A stretch of 64,000 nucleotides of DNA from the NCBI RefSeq assembly GCF_029945685.1, contig NZ_JAQSDA010000020.1:364044-428043 (forward strand). Reading direction: 5' to 3'. Source of the DNA: Polaromonas sp. (GTDB lineage Bacteria; Pseudomonadota; Gammaproteobacteria; Burkholderiales; Burkholderiaceae_C). This document shows, in pieces, positions 1-12,420 of this stretch (position 1 is the first letter of the stretch; each line of letters opens with the position of its first letter). Below the pieces are notes generated by a model. The model did no database searches, was not told where the DNA came from, and worked only from the letters and a program-made list of their open reading frames with translations. The position numbers and the translations under genes were made by a program.

Positions 1-594
1 GGGCACCGGCGAGACCAGGCCGCCGTCCACATACTCGCGACCATTGATTTTGACCGGCACAAACACCGCCGGCACGGCGCTGGATGCCCGCACGGCCATG
101 CCGGTGTCGCCGCGCCGGAACAGCACCGGCTGGCCATTGCCCAGGTCCGTCGCCACGATGCCCAGCGGAATGGCCATGTTCTCCATCAGACGGCCGGCGA
201 CCAGATCATTCACATAACGACTCAGGGCCTCGCCGCGAAACATGCCGCGGCCGAAAATCGGCAGCATCCAGTCGGTGATCGCGACCTCTTCCATGGCCAG
301 GGCCGTCTGCTGCAGTTGCGCGCTGCTTTTGCCACTGGCGTAAAGGGCTGCGACCAGGCTGCCGGCCGAGGTGCCCACCACCACGGAGGGCCGGATGCCG
401 GCCTCTTCCAGCACCGCAATCACGCCTACATGGGCAAAACCGCGCGCAGCCCCGCCACCCAGCGCCAGGCCGATACGCAGCGGGCGCTGGGCCGCGCTCC
501 CGCTCACCGGCGCCCCCGGACCGGCAGGGCCGCTGGGCAGGCCGGCGCAACCGGCCAGCATGGCGAGCCCGGCCGCAACAGCAGACCGTGCCAC
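1..594 (-). CDS. Patatin-like phospholipase, lipoprotein (partial, C-terminus off window)
   Basis: Reverse-strand translation gives an oxyanion-hole motif GLALGGGAARGFAHVG followed by the nucleophile elbow GTSAG, and later a DGG box (YVDGGLVSP) that supplies the catalytic Asp. This is the Ser-Asp dyad layout of bacterial patatin-like lipases. The N-terminus ends a signal peptide with the lipobox-like LAGC, so an outer-membrane-facing lipoprotein is likely. The GTG at 594 is chosen because the signal peptide begins there. An in-frame ATG at 690 would add 32 residues but would place the Fur-like palindrome inside the gene. The ORF is absent from the track because it leaves the window at base 1. 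The exact substrate is unknown. Confidence 0.8.
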   Translation of the reverse strand, partial: MARSAVAAGLAMLAGCAGLPSGPAGPGAPVSGSAAQRPLRIGLALGGGAARGFAHVGVIAVLEEAGIRPSVVVGTSAGSLVAALYASGKSSAQLQQTALAMEEVAITDWMLPIFGRGMFRGEALSRYVNDLVAGRLMENMAIPLGIVATDLGNGQPVLFRRGDTGMAVRASSAVPAVFVPVKINGREYVDGGLVSPVP

Positions 595-654
595 CCGGCG
601 ACGCAGCCAGGTCGCCGCCCGGCCCGCCAAAGCTTTCGCGATCTCAAAGCTATT

Positions 655-667
655 GCGAATAATTCGC
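655..667. promoter_or_regulatory. Fur-like palindrome between patatin and iron-receptor genes
   Basis: GCGAATAATTCGC is a perfect 13-bp palindrome in an AT-rich stretch, 46 bp upstream of the iron(III)-binding protein gene. AAT/ATT half sites of this type are typical of Fur boxes in Burkholderiales. The neighbouring ferric-transport receptor supports iron control. The assignment to Fur is inference. Confidence 0.5.
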
Positions 668-712
668 GTTTGTATTACACTAATTTCCATTCCAACCTTC
701 ACAGCGAACACC

Positions 713-1768
713 ATGTTGAAAAAATCCCCGATTCTGGCCACCCTGGCTGTGGCTGCCACCCTGATGGGCGGCGCAGGCGGCGTCAGTGCGCAGGAACAGG
801 TGGTCAACCTGTATTCTGCCCGCCACTACCAGACCGATGAGGCGCTTTACAGCAATTTCACCAAAACCACCGGTATCAAGATCAACCGCGTGGACGCGGA
901 CGATGCCGGCATCCTCGCGCGCCTGAAGGCCGAGGGCGCAGCCTCCCCGGCCGACGTGATCCTGCTGGTGGACGCCGCGCGGCTGGCCAAAGGCGACAGC
1001 GAAGGCCTGTTCCAGCCGATCAAGTCGCCCCTGCTGGAAAAGGCGATTCCGGCACAGTTGCGTGCCCAGGCCACGCCTGAAGGCACGACCTGGTTCGGTT
1101 TTTCTACACGCGCCCGCCTCATCGTCTATGACAAGCTCAAGGTCAACAAGGCCGATGTCGACACCTACGAAGAACTCGCCGACCCGAAAAACAAGGGCCT
1201 GCTGTGCACCCGTTCGGGCTCGCATCCCTACAACCTGTCGCTGTTCGGCGCGGTGACCGAACACCTGGGCGCCGCCAGGGCCGAAGAGTGGCTCAAGGGC
1301 CTGGTGGCCAACATGGCCCGCCCGCCCAAGGGCGGCGACACCGACCAGATCAAGGGCGTGGCCAGCGGCGAATGCGGCATCGCGATCACCAACAGCTACT
1401 ACCTCGCGCGCATCCTGCGGTCTTCCGCGCCGGAAGACAAGGCGATTGCCGACAAGGTCGGCGTGGTGTTTCCCAACCAGCAGTCCTGGGGTACCCATGT
1501 GAACATCGCCGGAGCGGCCGTTGCCAAAAATGCCAAGAACAGCGCCAACGCGGTGAAATTCATGGAGTACCTGGCCAGCCCCGACGCGCAGAACTACTTT
1601 GCCAACGGCAACAACGAGTGGCCCGTCGTCGCGGGGGTGAAGGTCAGCAACCCGGCCCTGCAGGCCATGTCGGGCGGCAGCTTCAAGTCCGAGACCATCC
1701 CGATCAGCACCGTCGGCGCCAACCAGGTGAAGGTGCAGCAGATGCTGGACCGCGTCGGCTATAAATAA
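713..1768 (+). CDS. Fe(III) ABC transporter periplasmic binding protein (FbpA/FutA-like)
   Basis: The 351-residue protein has a Sec signal peptide (MLKKSPILATLAVAATL...VSAQ) followed by VVNLYSARHYQTDEALY, the usual opening of class 1 ferric-ion receptors. Residues near 225 read ITNSYYLARI; this tyrosine pair coordinates iron in the FbpA/FutA family. Start ATG 713 is chosen over the 371 start of the track because the upstream part would read through the promoter and has no signal peptide. No permease or ATPase gene lies beside it, so it probably works with a transporter encoded elsewhere. The Fur-like palindrome upstream suggests induction by iron starvation. Confidence 0.88.
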   Translation: MLKKSPILATLAVAATLMGGAGGVSAQEQVVNLYSARHYQTDEALYSNFTKTTGIKINRVDADDAGILARLKAEGAASPADVILLVDAARLAKGDSEGLFQPIKSPLLEKAIPAQLRAQATPEGTTWFGFSTRARLIVYDKLKVNKADVDTYEELADPKNKGLLCTRSGSHPYNLSLFGAVTEHLGAARAEEWLKGLVANMARPPKGGDTDQIKGVASGECGIAITNSYYLARILRSSAPEDKAIADKVGVVFPNQQSWGTHVNIAGAAVAKNAKNSANAVKFMEYLASPDAQNYFANGNNEWPVVAGVKVSNPALQAMSGGSFKSETIPISTVGANQVKVQQMLDRVGYK

Positions 1769-1774
1769 CGCTCC

Positions 1775-1860
1775 CACGTTCGCTCGCTTCGCGTAGCTTT
1801 CTGCCCCCCGAGGGGGCGCTGCGCCTGCAGGCCGGCAGAGCCGGACCCGCGGCCCCCGCT
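1775..1860 (+). repeat. GC-rich intergenic repeat-like segment
   Basis: The stretch carries GCTCGCTTCGCG and CCCCCCGAGGGGG hairpins. It resembles a dispersed GC-rich spacer I associate with Comamonadaceae genomes. No ORF fits here. It lies directly before the intrinsic terminator of the iron-receptor gene. Confidence 0.35.
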
Positions 1861-1880
1861 TGAAAAGAGAGCGCCCCGTT

Positions 1881-1913
1881 CATCAAAAAGCCCGGTCCGC
1901 CGGGCTTTTTGAT
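1881..1913 (+). terminator. Intrinsic terminator after iron-receptor gene
   Basis: AAAAAGCCCGG, a short loop and CCGGGCTTTTT form a strong symmetrical stem with T-tracts on both strands. It could therefore act in either direction. Confidence 0.85.
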
Positions 1914-1942
1914 GCGTGATTGTTATGCGTGATAATTGCCCC

Positions 1943-1964
1943 TTGACGTTGACGTTAACGTCAA
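1943..1964. promoter_or_regulatory. LiuR-type (MerR) operator candidate
   Basis: TTGACGTTAACGTCAA is a perfect 16-bp palindrome, preceded by an extra TTGACG half that could double as a -35 hexamer. ACGT-centred palindromes inside promoters are the known pattern for LiuR, the MerR-family repressor of branched-chain amino acid catabolism. The downstream dehydrogenase fits that regulon. Assignment is inference. Confidence 0.5.
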
Positions 1965-2007
1965 CTCCGCAACACCCTCCCCTCACTATTTCTCCAAGGA
2001 ACATCAC

Positions 2008-2766
2008 ATGGACATCGCAGGCAAAGTATTCATCGTCACCGGCGGGGCATCGGGTCTCGGGGAAGGCACGGCGCGCATGCTGGCGGCCAAAGGCGGCAAG
2101 GTGGTGATTGCCGACATGCAGGTTGAAAAAGGCGAGGCGATTGCCAAAGACATCGGTGGCGCCTTCGTCAAGTGCGATGTCAGCCAGGAGGCCGATGGCC
2201 AGGCTGTCGTCGCCAAGGCTGTGTCCATGGGCAAACTCATGGGCCTGGTCAACTGCGCCGGCATCGCACCCGCCGAAAAAACCGTCGGCAAAAACGGCGC
2301 CCACAACCTTGGCGTGTTCAGCAAGACCATCACGGTCAACCTGATCGGCAGCTTCAACATGATCCGCCTGGCCGCCGATGCGATGTGCAAGAACGAACCC
2401 GAAGCCACCGGCGAGCGCGGCGTGATGATCTCCACCGCTTCCGTCGCGGCCTACGACGGCCAGATCGGCCAGGCTGCCTACAGCGCGTCCAAGGGCGGCA
2501 TTGTCGGCATGACCTTGCCGATCGCGCGCGACCTGGCGCGCAACGGCATCCGCAACATGACGATCGCGCCCGGCATCTTCGGCACGCCCATGATGTTCGG
2601 CATGCCCCAGGAAGTGCAGGACTCGCTGGCCGCCTCCGTGCCCTTCCCCAGCCGGCTGGGCACGCCGCAGGACTACGCCAAACTCGCGCAGCACATTTTT
2701 GAGAACGACATGCTCAACGGGGAAGTGATCCGCCTTGACGGCGCGATTCGTCTGGCGCCGCGCTAA
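2008..2766 (+). CDS. SDR-family 3-hydroxyacyl-CoA dehydrogenase (type 2-like)
   Basis: The 252-residue short-chain dehydrogenase starts [20 protein letters not shown], with a TGxxxGxG cofactor loop. It has NCAG near residue 90 and the YSASKGG catalytic Tyr/Lys box near residue 163. Length, the early GGASGLG and the C-terminal [15 protein letters not shown] match the type 2 3-hydroxyacyl-CoA dehydrogenases that oxidise 2-methyl-3-hydroxybutyryl-CoA in isoleucine breakdown. ATG 2008 is preceded by AAGGA; the track start at 1936 lies inside the upstream palindrome region. The LiuR-like operator supports a branched-chain role, but a general fatty-acid role is possible. Confidence 0.82.
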   Translation: MDIAGKVFIVTGGASGLGEGTARMLAAKGGKVVIADMQVEKGEAIAKDIGGAFVKCDVSQEADGQAVVAKAVSMGKLMGLVNCAGIAPAEKTVGKNGAHNLGVFSKTITVNLIGSFNMIRLAADAMCKNEPEATGERGVMISTASVAAYDGQIGQAAYSASKGGIVGMTLPIARDLARNGIRNMTIAPGIFGTPMMFGMPQEVQDSLAASVPFPSRLGTPQDYAKLAQHIFENDMLNGEVIRLDGAIRLAPR

Positions 2767-2770
2767 GCTG

Positions 2771-2830
2771 CTCAAAAAAATGCTATCGTATTGATAGCTT
2801 CTTGCGCCCGCCCCGTCTGGGCTGAAGGCC
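2771..2830 (-). repeat. Comamonadaceae intergenic element, copy 1 (reverse)
   Basis: On the minus strand it reads GGGCGCAAGAAGCTATCAA then a loop and ATAGC. This is the core of the family described in the findings. Its outer end runs into the SDR terminator. Confidence 0.75.
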
Positions 2831-2866
2831 GATCTGACTGTAAACCCCGTCAGCTCGGCCTTTTTT
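2827..2866 (+). terminator. Intrinsic terminator after SDR gene
   Basis: GGCCGATCTGAC pairs with GTCAGCTCGGCC, with one mismatch, and is followed by TTTTTT. Confidence 0.85.
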
Positions 2867-2960
2867 CTGCTGCTTACAAAATCGGCCTCCCAGCGGGGCT
2901 GATCCGGCTCCGCCACACCGGGCTTGGGTTTACCATGACCCCTCCCCCACTGGAGAAGCC

Positions 2961-4841
2961 ATGAAAACCGTTGCCCCCGCGTTCATGACCAAGCACCCCG
3001 CTTTCCCGTCACCGCTTGCTGGCCTGGCCCTGGCCGCCGCCCTGCTGATGGCCGGTTGTGCCACGGCCCCGCCCTTCGCCTACAACGTGCCGGCGCAGCC
3101 CGAAGGCGCGTCGGGGTACACCGAAAAGCCCGGTTGGGCTGCCAGCAAATTCGCCGTCGCTGCGGCCAACCCGCTGGCCACCGATGCCGGCTATCAGGTG
3201 CTCAAGGCCGGCGGCTCGGCAATCGACGCGGCGATTGCCGTGCAGATGGTGCTCACGCTGGTCGAGCCGCAATCGAGCGGCATAGGTGGCGGCGCCTTTT
3301 TGCTGCACGCCAGCGGCGGCAAGGTCGAGGCTTTTGACGGCCGCGAAACCGCGCCGGCAGCCGCCGACGAAAAACTCTTTGTCGGCGGCGACGGCAAACC
3401 CCTGGCCTTCATCGACGGCGTGGTGGGCGGCCGTTCGGTCGGTGTGCCGGGCACGGTGCGCATGCTGGAGATGGCGCACCAGCAATACGGCAAGCTGCCC
3501 TGGGCGCAGCTCTTCGTGCCGGCCATCACACTGGCCGAGGGCGGATTCAAGGTCAGCGCACGGCTGGCCACCCTGCTGAAAACCGAGCCGCACCTGAAAA
3601 AAGACCCGGTGGCCGCCGCCTACTTTTACCAGCCCAACGGCGAGCCGCTGGCCGCCGGCAGCCTGCTGCGCAACCAGCCGCTGGCCGATGTCTTGAAAAA
3701 AATCGCCGCCGGTGGCTCCAGAGCCCTGCTTGAAGGCGACATTGCCCAGGCCATCGTGAGCAAGGTGCAAAGCCACCCGACCAACCCCGGCAAATTGAGC
3801 CTGGCCGACCTGGCCGGCTACCAGGCCAGAAAACGCGAGCCGATCTGCCACGACTACCGGGCGCAGGCACGCGACTACCGCATCTGCGGCATGCCGCCGC
3901 CCAGCTCGGGGGCGATTGCGGTCGGGCAGATCCTGGGCATCCTGAACAACACACCCGCTGCCACGCTGGGTCTGGTCACCGGCACCGGTGGCGACGGCGT
4001 CACACCCGCGCCCACACCGTCGGCCGACTGGCTGCACCTGTACACCGAAGCCGCGCGGCTGGCCTTTGCCGACCGCGCGCAGTACCTGGCTGACCCCGAC
4101 TTCGTGCAGCCGCCTGCAGGCAACTGGATGAGCCTGCTGGAGCCGGCCTACCTGGCCGAACGCGCCAGGCTGATCGCCGCGCAGCCCGGCGGACAAAGCA
4201 TGAAGGTCGCCAAACCCGGCCTGCCCGGCGGCATGAAAAGCGCCTACGCGCCCATGGCCGACCAGCCCGAATACGGCACCTCGCACATCAGCATCGTGGA
4301 TTCATTCGGCAATGCGATCGCCATGACCACCACCATCGAGGACGCTTTTGGCTCACGCCAGATGGTCAGGGGCTTCTTGCTGAACAACGAGCTGACCGAT
4401 TTCAGCTTTGCGCCCACCGATGCCGATGGCAAGCCCGTGGCCAACCGCGTGCAGCCGGGCAAACGCCCACGTTCGTCGATGGCGCCCACCCTGGTGTTTG
4501 ACAAGGCCACCGGCGAACTCGTGATGAGCGGCGGCAGCCCGGGCGGCGCGCTGATCATCCACTACACCGCCAAGACGCTTTACGGCGTGTTGAACTGGAG
4601 CCTGATGCCGCAGCAGGCCATCAACCTGCCCAACTTCGGCTCGCTCAACGGCCCGACCCTGCTGGAAGAAAAACGCTTTGCGCCGGCCACCGTCGACGCG
4701 CTCAAAGCCCGCGGCGCTGAAGTACGCGAAATGAACATGACCAGCGGCCTGCAGGCGATCACCCGCGGCCAGGCGCACGGCACGCCCTTGTGGCTGGGCG
4801 GCGCCGACCCGCGCCGCGAAGGCGTGGTGATGGGGGACTGA
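2961..4841 (+). CDS. ggt: Gamma-glutamyltransferase (glutathione hydrolase) precursor
   Basis: The 626-residue protein matches the full length of the GGT family. Its N-terminus carries a lipoprotein-like signal with lipobox LMAGC at about residues 30-34. The proenzyme cleaves itself before the nucleophile Thr in PEYGTSHISIVD, near residue 435. Downstream are the substrate-binding RPRSSMAPTLVF and the oxyanion GGSPGG. It cleaves the gamma-glutamyl bond of glutathione in the periplasm. The ATG at 2961 follows a GGAGAAG ribosome-binding site. It is monocistronic and convergent with the BrkB-like gene. Confidence 0.93.
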   Translation: MKTVAPAFMTKHPAFPSPLAGLALAAALLMAGCATAPPFAYNVPAQPEGASGYTEKPGWAASKFAVAAANPLATDAGYQVLKAGGSAIDAAIAVQMVLTLVEPQSSGIGGGAFLLHASGGKVEAFDGRETAPAAADEKLFVGGDGKPLAFIDGVVGGRSVGVPGTVRMLEMAHQQYGKLPWAQLFVPAITLAEGGFKVSARLATLLKTEPHLKKDPVAAAYFYQPNGEPLAAGSLLRNQPLADVLKKIAAGGSRALLEGDIAQAIVSKVQSHPTNPGKLSLADLAGYQARKREPICHDYRAQARDYRICGMPPPSSGAIAVGQILGILNNTPAATLGLVTGTGGDGVTPAPTPSADWLHLYTEAARLAFADRAQYLADPDFVQPPAGNWMSLLEPAYLAERARLIAAQPGGQSMKVAKPGLPGGMKSAYAPMADQPEYGTSHISIVDSFGNAIAMTTTIEDAFGSRQMVRGFLLNNELTDFSFAPTDADGKPVANRVQPGKRPRSSMAPTLVFDKATGELVMSGGSPGGALIIHYTAKTLYGVLNWSLMPQQAINLPNFGSLNGPTLLEEKRFAPATVDALKARGAEVREMNMTSGLQAITRGQAHGTPLWLGGADPRREGVVMGD

Positions 4842-4842
4842 A

Positions 4843-4902
4843 CAGAAAAAAAACGACTGCAGCCCTTGCAGGACGGGCGCAAAAAGCTATTGTTTTGGTA
4901 GC
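4843..4902 (+). repeat. Comamonadaceae intergenic element, copy 2
   Basis: CAGCCCTTGCAGGACGGGCG, then AAAAAGCTATTG and GTAGC. The 3' half overlaps the last codons and the stop of the convergent BrkB-like gene. Confidence 0.75.
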
Positions 4903-5798
4903 GCGCTGGTTCGCATCGGCTTGGCCGGTGCGTCCTGCTTGCCGGTGCCTAAACGTTCGTATTCCGAAATCACCTGCGCGCCCACCAGCAGCAGCGTCGC
5001 GGCCAGCTCCAGGCTCAGCAGGACAATGATGGCCGTGGTCAGCGAGCCGTACACCAGGCCAACCTGTGACAAGGTGCCAAAGTACCAGACCAGCAGATGG
5101 CGCGTCACTTCCCACAGCAGCGCCGCCGTGATGCCGCCAATCAGCGCATGGCGCAGCGAGAGCTTGCCGACCGGCATCACCAGGTAGACCGAGGTCAGCA
5201 CAAAAATCTCGCCGGCCAGGCCCAGCAGGTAAAGCAGCACGCCCGACATCCCGCTGAGCGACCAGCTGTAGCCCAGAAACTCCAGGCTCTGGTCGCCCAG
5301 GGCCTGGAAGCTGCCCGAGACCAGCGTCACCAGCAGCAAGCCCATACCCAGACACAGGATGTAGACGTAAGGCAGCAGCGCGGACACCAGGAAACGGCGG
5401 CGGCGTATCGCCACGCGGTGCAGGAAAATCACCGACATCGCGTTTTCCAGCACGGTGAAGGCCAGCGAGCTGAAAAACAGCATGGTGGCCAGCAGCACCC
5501 AGCCCATCAGTTCGCGGTGGGCGAGAAAGTTTTCCAGCTCGCTCACGATGAAGTCGGCCTGGCCCGGCGCCAGCCAGCCGATGTAGCGCCCCAGCGCCTC
5601 CAGCAGCGCCGACTGGTCAATCACATGCGACAGCGCAATCGCCATCAGGATCAGCAACGGAACAATCGACAGCAAGGCGTAATAAGCCACCGCCCCGGCC
5701 AGCAGCAAGCCCTGGTTGGCGCGAAAACCCCGCAACACGCGCAGCGCAAAGGCGCCGGGGTGCCGGATCACATAAGCGGCCTGGGGTCCGGGGGTCAT
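4887..5798 (-). CDS. YihY/BrkB-family inner membrane protein
   Basis: The 303-residue protein has about six predicted hydrophobic segments. It opens with the family hallmark LLLAGAVAYYALLSIVPLLIL, near residues 31-50. Blocks such as GSLTTAIIVLLSLELAATLLL near the C-terminus also match the BrkB/YihY group. Its members were once annotated as ribonuclease BN; their true role is unsettled. The last residues (ALPKQ) and stop are supplied by the repeat element described above, so the natural C-terminus may have been replaced. Confidence 0.88.
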   Translation of the reverse strand: MTPGPQAAYVIRHPGAFALRVLRGFRANQGLLLAGAVAYYALLSIVPLLILMAIALSHVIDQSALLEALGRYIGWLAPGQADFIVSELENFLAHRELMGWVLLATMLFFSSLAFTVLENAMSVIFLHRVAIRRRRFLVSALLPYVYILCLGMGLLLVTLVSGSFQALGDQSLEFLGYSWSLSGMSGVLLYLLGLAGEIFVLTSVYLVMPVGKLSLRHALIGGITAALLWEVTRHLLVWYFGTLSQVGLVYGSLTTAIIVLLSLELAATLLLVGAQVISEYERLGTGKQDAPAKPMRTSALPKQ

Positions 5799-5821
5799 GG
5801 CAGCGGCCTGTTTAACATCAA

Positions 5822-5873
5822 ATATGCCTCAAGCCCCTACCGGACATGCGCAAGCAGCTATTGTTTTTATAGC
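5822..5873 (+). repeat. Comamonadaceae intergenic element, copy 3
   Basis: CTCAAGCCCCTACCGGACAT, then GCGCAAGCAGCTATTG and ATAGC. It fills the gap between the BrkB-like gene and the acyl-CoA ligase gene. Confidence 0.8.
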
Positions 5874-5887
5874 GAACCAGCCTGGTG

Positions 5888-7534
<1,647 letters not shown>

Positions 7535-7638
7535 CTAAATCTCCTCGGGGTTGGGCGGTCTGTGCAGCCATGGTAGCCGCAGCCTGGCGCCTGGCCCTTG
7601 ACCCGCCTCACGTCCGGCGCTGGAGGCACAATACAGCC

Positions 7639-9609
7639 GTGGCCATTCCCCAATCATTCATCCAGGAACTGCTGGCGCGCGCCGACGTGGTGGACATCGT
7701 CGGGCGTTATGTACAACTCAAAAAAGGCGGCGCCAATTTCATGGGGCTGTGCCCCTTCCACGGCGAAAAATCACCTTCCTTCAGCGTGAGCCCGTCCAAG
7801 CAGTTCTACCACTGCTTCGGCTGCGGAAAAAACGGCAACGCCATCAGTTTTCTGATGGAGCACGGCGGCATGACCTTCGTTGAGGCCGTGAAAGACCTGG
7901 CCCAGCAGTACGGCCTGCAGGTGCCCGAAGACGACGTCTCGCCGCAGGAGCGCGCCCGCGCCGCCCAGGCGCGCGAGCAGCAGGCCACGCTCACAAGCGT
8001 GCTGGAAAAAGCCGGCATCGCCTACATCAAGCACCTGCGGAGCGCACCGCGCGCCATTGATTACCTCAAGGGCCGCGGCCTGTCCGGTGAAATTGCAAAA
8101 ACCTTCGGCCTCGGTTACGCGCCCGAAGGCTGGCGCGCACTGGCCAGCGTCTTCCCCGACTACAACGACCCGTTGCTGGTCGAAAGCGGGCTGGTCATCA
8201 CCGGCGAGCCGGGTGAGGAAAATTCGCAGGGCGAAGCCAAGCGTTACGACCGCTTCCGCGACCGCATCATGTTTCCGATCCGCAACGTCAAGGGCGAATG
8301 CATAGGTTTCGGTGGGCGCGTGCTGGGCGACGAAAAGCCCAAGTACCTGAACTCGCCGGAAACCCCGGTGTTCAGCAAGGGCCGCGAGCTCTACGGCCTG
8401 TTCGAGGCGCGCACCGCCCTGCGTGAACACGGCTACGCGCTGGTCACCGAAGGCTACATGGACGTGGTGGCGCTGGCCCAGCTCGGTTTTGCCAACGCCG
8501 TGGCCACCCTGGGCACGGCCTGCACCGCCGACCATGTGCAAAAACTGTTCCGTTTTACCGATTCGGTGGTCTTCAGCTTCGACGGCGACAGTGCCGGCCG
8601 CCGCGCCGCGCGCAAGGCGCTGGACGCCGCCCTGCCCTTTGCCACCGACGTACGCACCGTCAAGTTCCTGTTTTTGCCGGCCGAACACGACCCCGACAGC
8701 TACATCCGCGAACACGGCCAGGAAGGGTTTGCCGCCTATGTCGCCAAGGCCGTGCCGCTGAGCAGATTCATGCTCGAAGCCGCCGGCGAAGGCTGCGACC
8801 TGGACACCGCCGAAGGCCGCGCCCACATGGCCAGCAATGCGCGCCCGCTGTGGAGCCTGCTGCCCGACGGCACGCTCAAGCACCAGTTGCTCGCCGAGAT
8901 CGCCGACACCGTGCTGATCGACAGCCGCGAACTGCTGCAAATCTGGCAGCCGGCCGCGCCGCACTATAAAAACAGTAGCAGCTCGCGCACACCGGGCAAG
9001 GGCCAACGGCCTAAAACACCTGAAATGTCGGGCGGTGCGCCGGATTTCGGGGAGTTTTCCGGCAACTTCGCCGACCTGCACGACGAAGGCGCTTACGCTG
9101 CCTCGCTGCCCATGGACACGTCGCCGGCAGGCGGGTCTGCCGGCCGCAGCTTCGGCGCCAAGCCCGGTGCCAGCCGCCCGCCGCGGCGCATCGCCGGGCG
9201 GGTGTTGCCGGCCGGCCGGGAGGACCGGGTGCTGCGGCTGATGCTGACCGAGCCACAAAGCTGGGACAAGCTCAGCGGGGAAGAACACGTGCTGCTGTCG
9301 GAGCTGCCGGCGCCGCACGGCCCGCTGTTTGTCTGGCTGGAGAGCCAGCTGCACGAACACGGGCCGCAGCCCTGGGCGGCGCTGCGCGAGGGCCTGCGCG
9401 AGCACCCGCACGAGAAACACGCGATTGACCAGATCGCCCAGCTTCTGGACGGCATCGAGTGCGACTGGAACGAGGTCCGCGCCATCCTGGACCAGCTCCT
9501 CAAGCTCAAGCGCCAGCAGGAAATGGTTGATTTGCTGCCCCGGGTGCTGACCGACCCGGCGGCCAGGCAGCGTTACGAAGCCTTGTCCGGCCTGCTGAAA
9601 AATAGCTGA
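7639..9609 (+). CDS. dnaG: DNA primase
   Basis: The 656-residue primase has a CHC2 zinc finger (CPFHGEKSPSFSVSP then HCFGCG) at about residues 40-65. A central RNA-polymerase core follows, with the TOPRIM domain (VTEGYMDVVAL and FSFDGDSAGRRAA). The C-terminal DnaB-binding region is preceded by a variable linker. It makes RNA primers at the replication fork. GTG 7639 is preferred because VAIPQSFIQELLARADVVDIV is the conserved N-terminus. It sits upstream of rpoD, as in the macromolecular synthesis operon, but rpsU is not present here. Confidence 0.97.
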   Translation: MAIPQSFIQELLARADVVDIVGRYVQLKKGGANFMGLCPFHGEKSPSFSVSPSKQFYHCFGCGKNGNAISFLMEHGGMTFVEAVKDLAQQYGLQVPEDDVSPQERARAAQAREQQATLTSVLEKAGIAYIKHLRSAPRAIDYLKGRGLSGEIAKTFGLGYAPEGWRALASVFPDYNDPLLVESGLVITGEPGEENSQGEAKRYDRFRDRIMFPIRNVKGECIGFGGRVLGDEKPKYLNSPETPVFSKGRELYGLFEARTALREHGYALVTEGYMDVVALAQLGFANAVATLGTACTADHVQKLFRFTDSVVFSFDGDSAGRRAARKALDAALPFATDVRTVKFLFLPAEHDPDSYIREHGQEGFAAYVAKAVPLSRFMLEAAGEGCDLDTAEGRAHMASNARPLWSLLPDGTLKHQLLAEIADTVLIDSRELLQIWQPAAPHYKNSSSSRTPGKGQRPKTPEMSGGAPDFGEFSGNFADLHDEGAYAASLPMDTSPAGGSAGRSFGAKPGASRPPRRIAGRVLPAGREDRVLRLMLTEPQSWDKLSGEEHVLLSELPAPHGPLFVWLESQLHEHGPQPWAALREGLREHPHEKHAIDQIAQLLDGIECDWNEVRAILDQLLKLKRQQEMVDLLPRVLTDPAARQRYEALSGLLKNS

Positions 9610-9625
9610 TCCAGGCCCATTTTTG

Positions 9626-9655
9626 TTGCCCAAAAATGAGGCAACAGGGTATAAT
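9626..9655 (+). promoter_or_regulatory. Sigma-70 promoter upstream of rpoD
   Basis: TTGCCC and a perfect TATAAT are separated by 18 bp, just after the dnaG stop. Transcription would start near 9662, about 235 nt before the rpoD start codon. This leaves room for a long leader. Confidence 0.75.
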
Positions 9656-9661
9656 CCGATT

Positions 9662-9822
9662 TTCCGCTACGGCAAGCGCGACAGCAGCACCTCCGGTACC
9701 AGCCCCCCGCAAGAACGGGACCTCACAGGTTGAAGGGCCACCTCCCCGCAAGGACTGCACACCAAATGTTCGCCCAAACAACTTGCCTGCAAATGCCCAG
9801 CCGTCCGGCCCGGGCATTTTTT
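9662..9822 (+). ncRNA. Candidate structured leader or small RNA between dnaG and rpoD
   Basis: The segment begins at the predicted start of the TATAAT promoter and ends at a clear Rho-independent terminator. It contains no convincing ORF. Two similar blocks, CCCCCCGCAAGAACGGGA and CCTCCCCGCAAGGACTGC, repeat inside it. Because rpoD lies just downstream, it could be either an attenuator leader or an independent RNA of about 160 nt. I do not recognise it as a named family. Confidence 0.5.
9791..9822 (+). terminator. Intrinsic terminator inside the rpoD leader
   Basis: AAATGCCC pairs with GGGCATTT across a 13-nt loop and runs into TTTTTT. It lies 75 nt before the rpoD start codon. Confidence 0.75.
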
Positions 9823-9897
9823 GTGCCCGCGTGCTGACTTTCGTCAGGTGCCCGGGAACCCAGTCTGTTGAAGGAAGTTTTTCATCGGGAGTTCGCC

Positions 9898-12297
<2,400 letters not shown>

Positions 12298-12328
12298 TCC
12301 CCTGCCGGGGGCTTGTCCCGGGATGGAT

Positions 12329-12372
12329 AAAAAAAGCCTCAGGCCCGCGTCCAGCGGTCCTGAGGCTTTTTT
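12329..12372 (+). terminator. Intrinsic terminator after rpoD
   Basis: AAAAAAGCCTCAGG and CCTGAGGCTTTTTT form a long perfect stem with a 15-nt loop. Confidence 0.9.
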
Positions 12373-12420
12373 ATGGGTAAACGATGCCCTGCAGGCGAGC
12401 TGGCCGTCATCTCAAAATCT

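Noticed and set aside
371-712. N-terminal extension of the iron-receptor ORF
   Set aside because: It precedes a clear signal peptide at 713 and overlaps the divergent patatin-like gene and promoter.
7771-9633. 620-residue ORF antisense to dnaG
   Set aside because: It is a shadow frame of dnaG with no recognisable motif.
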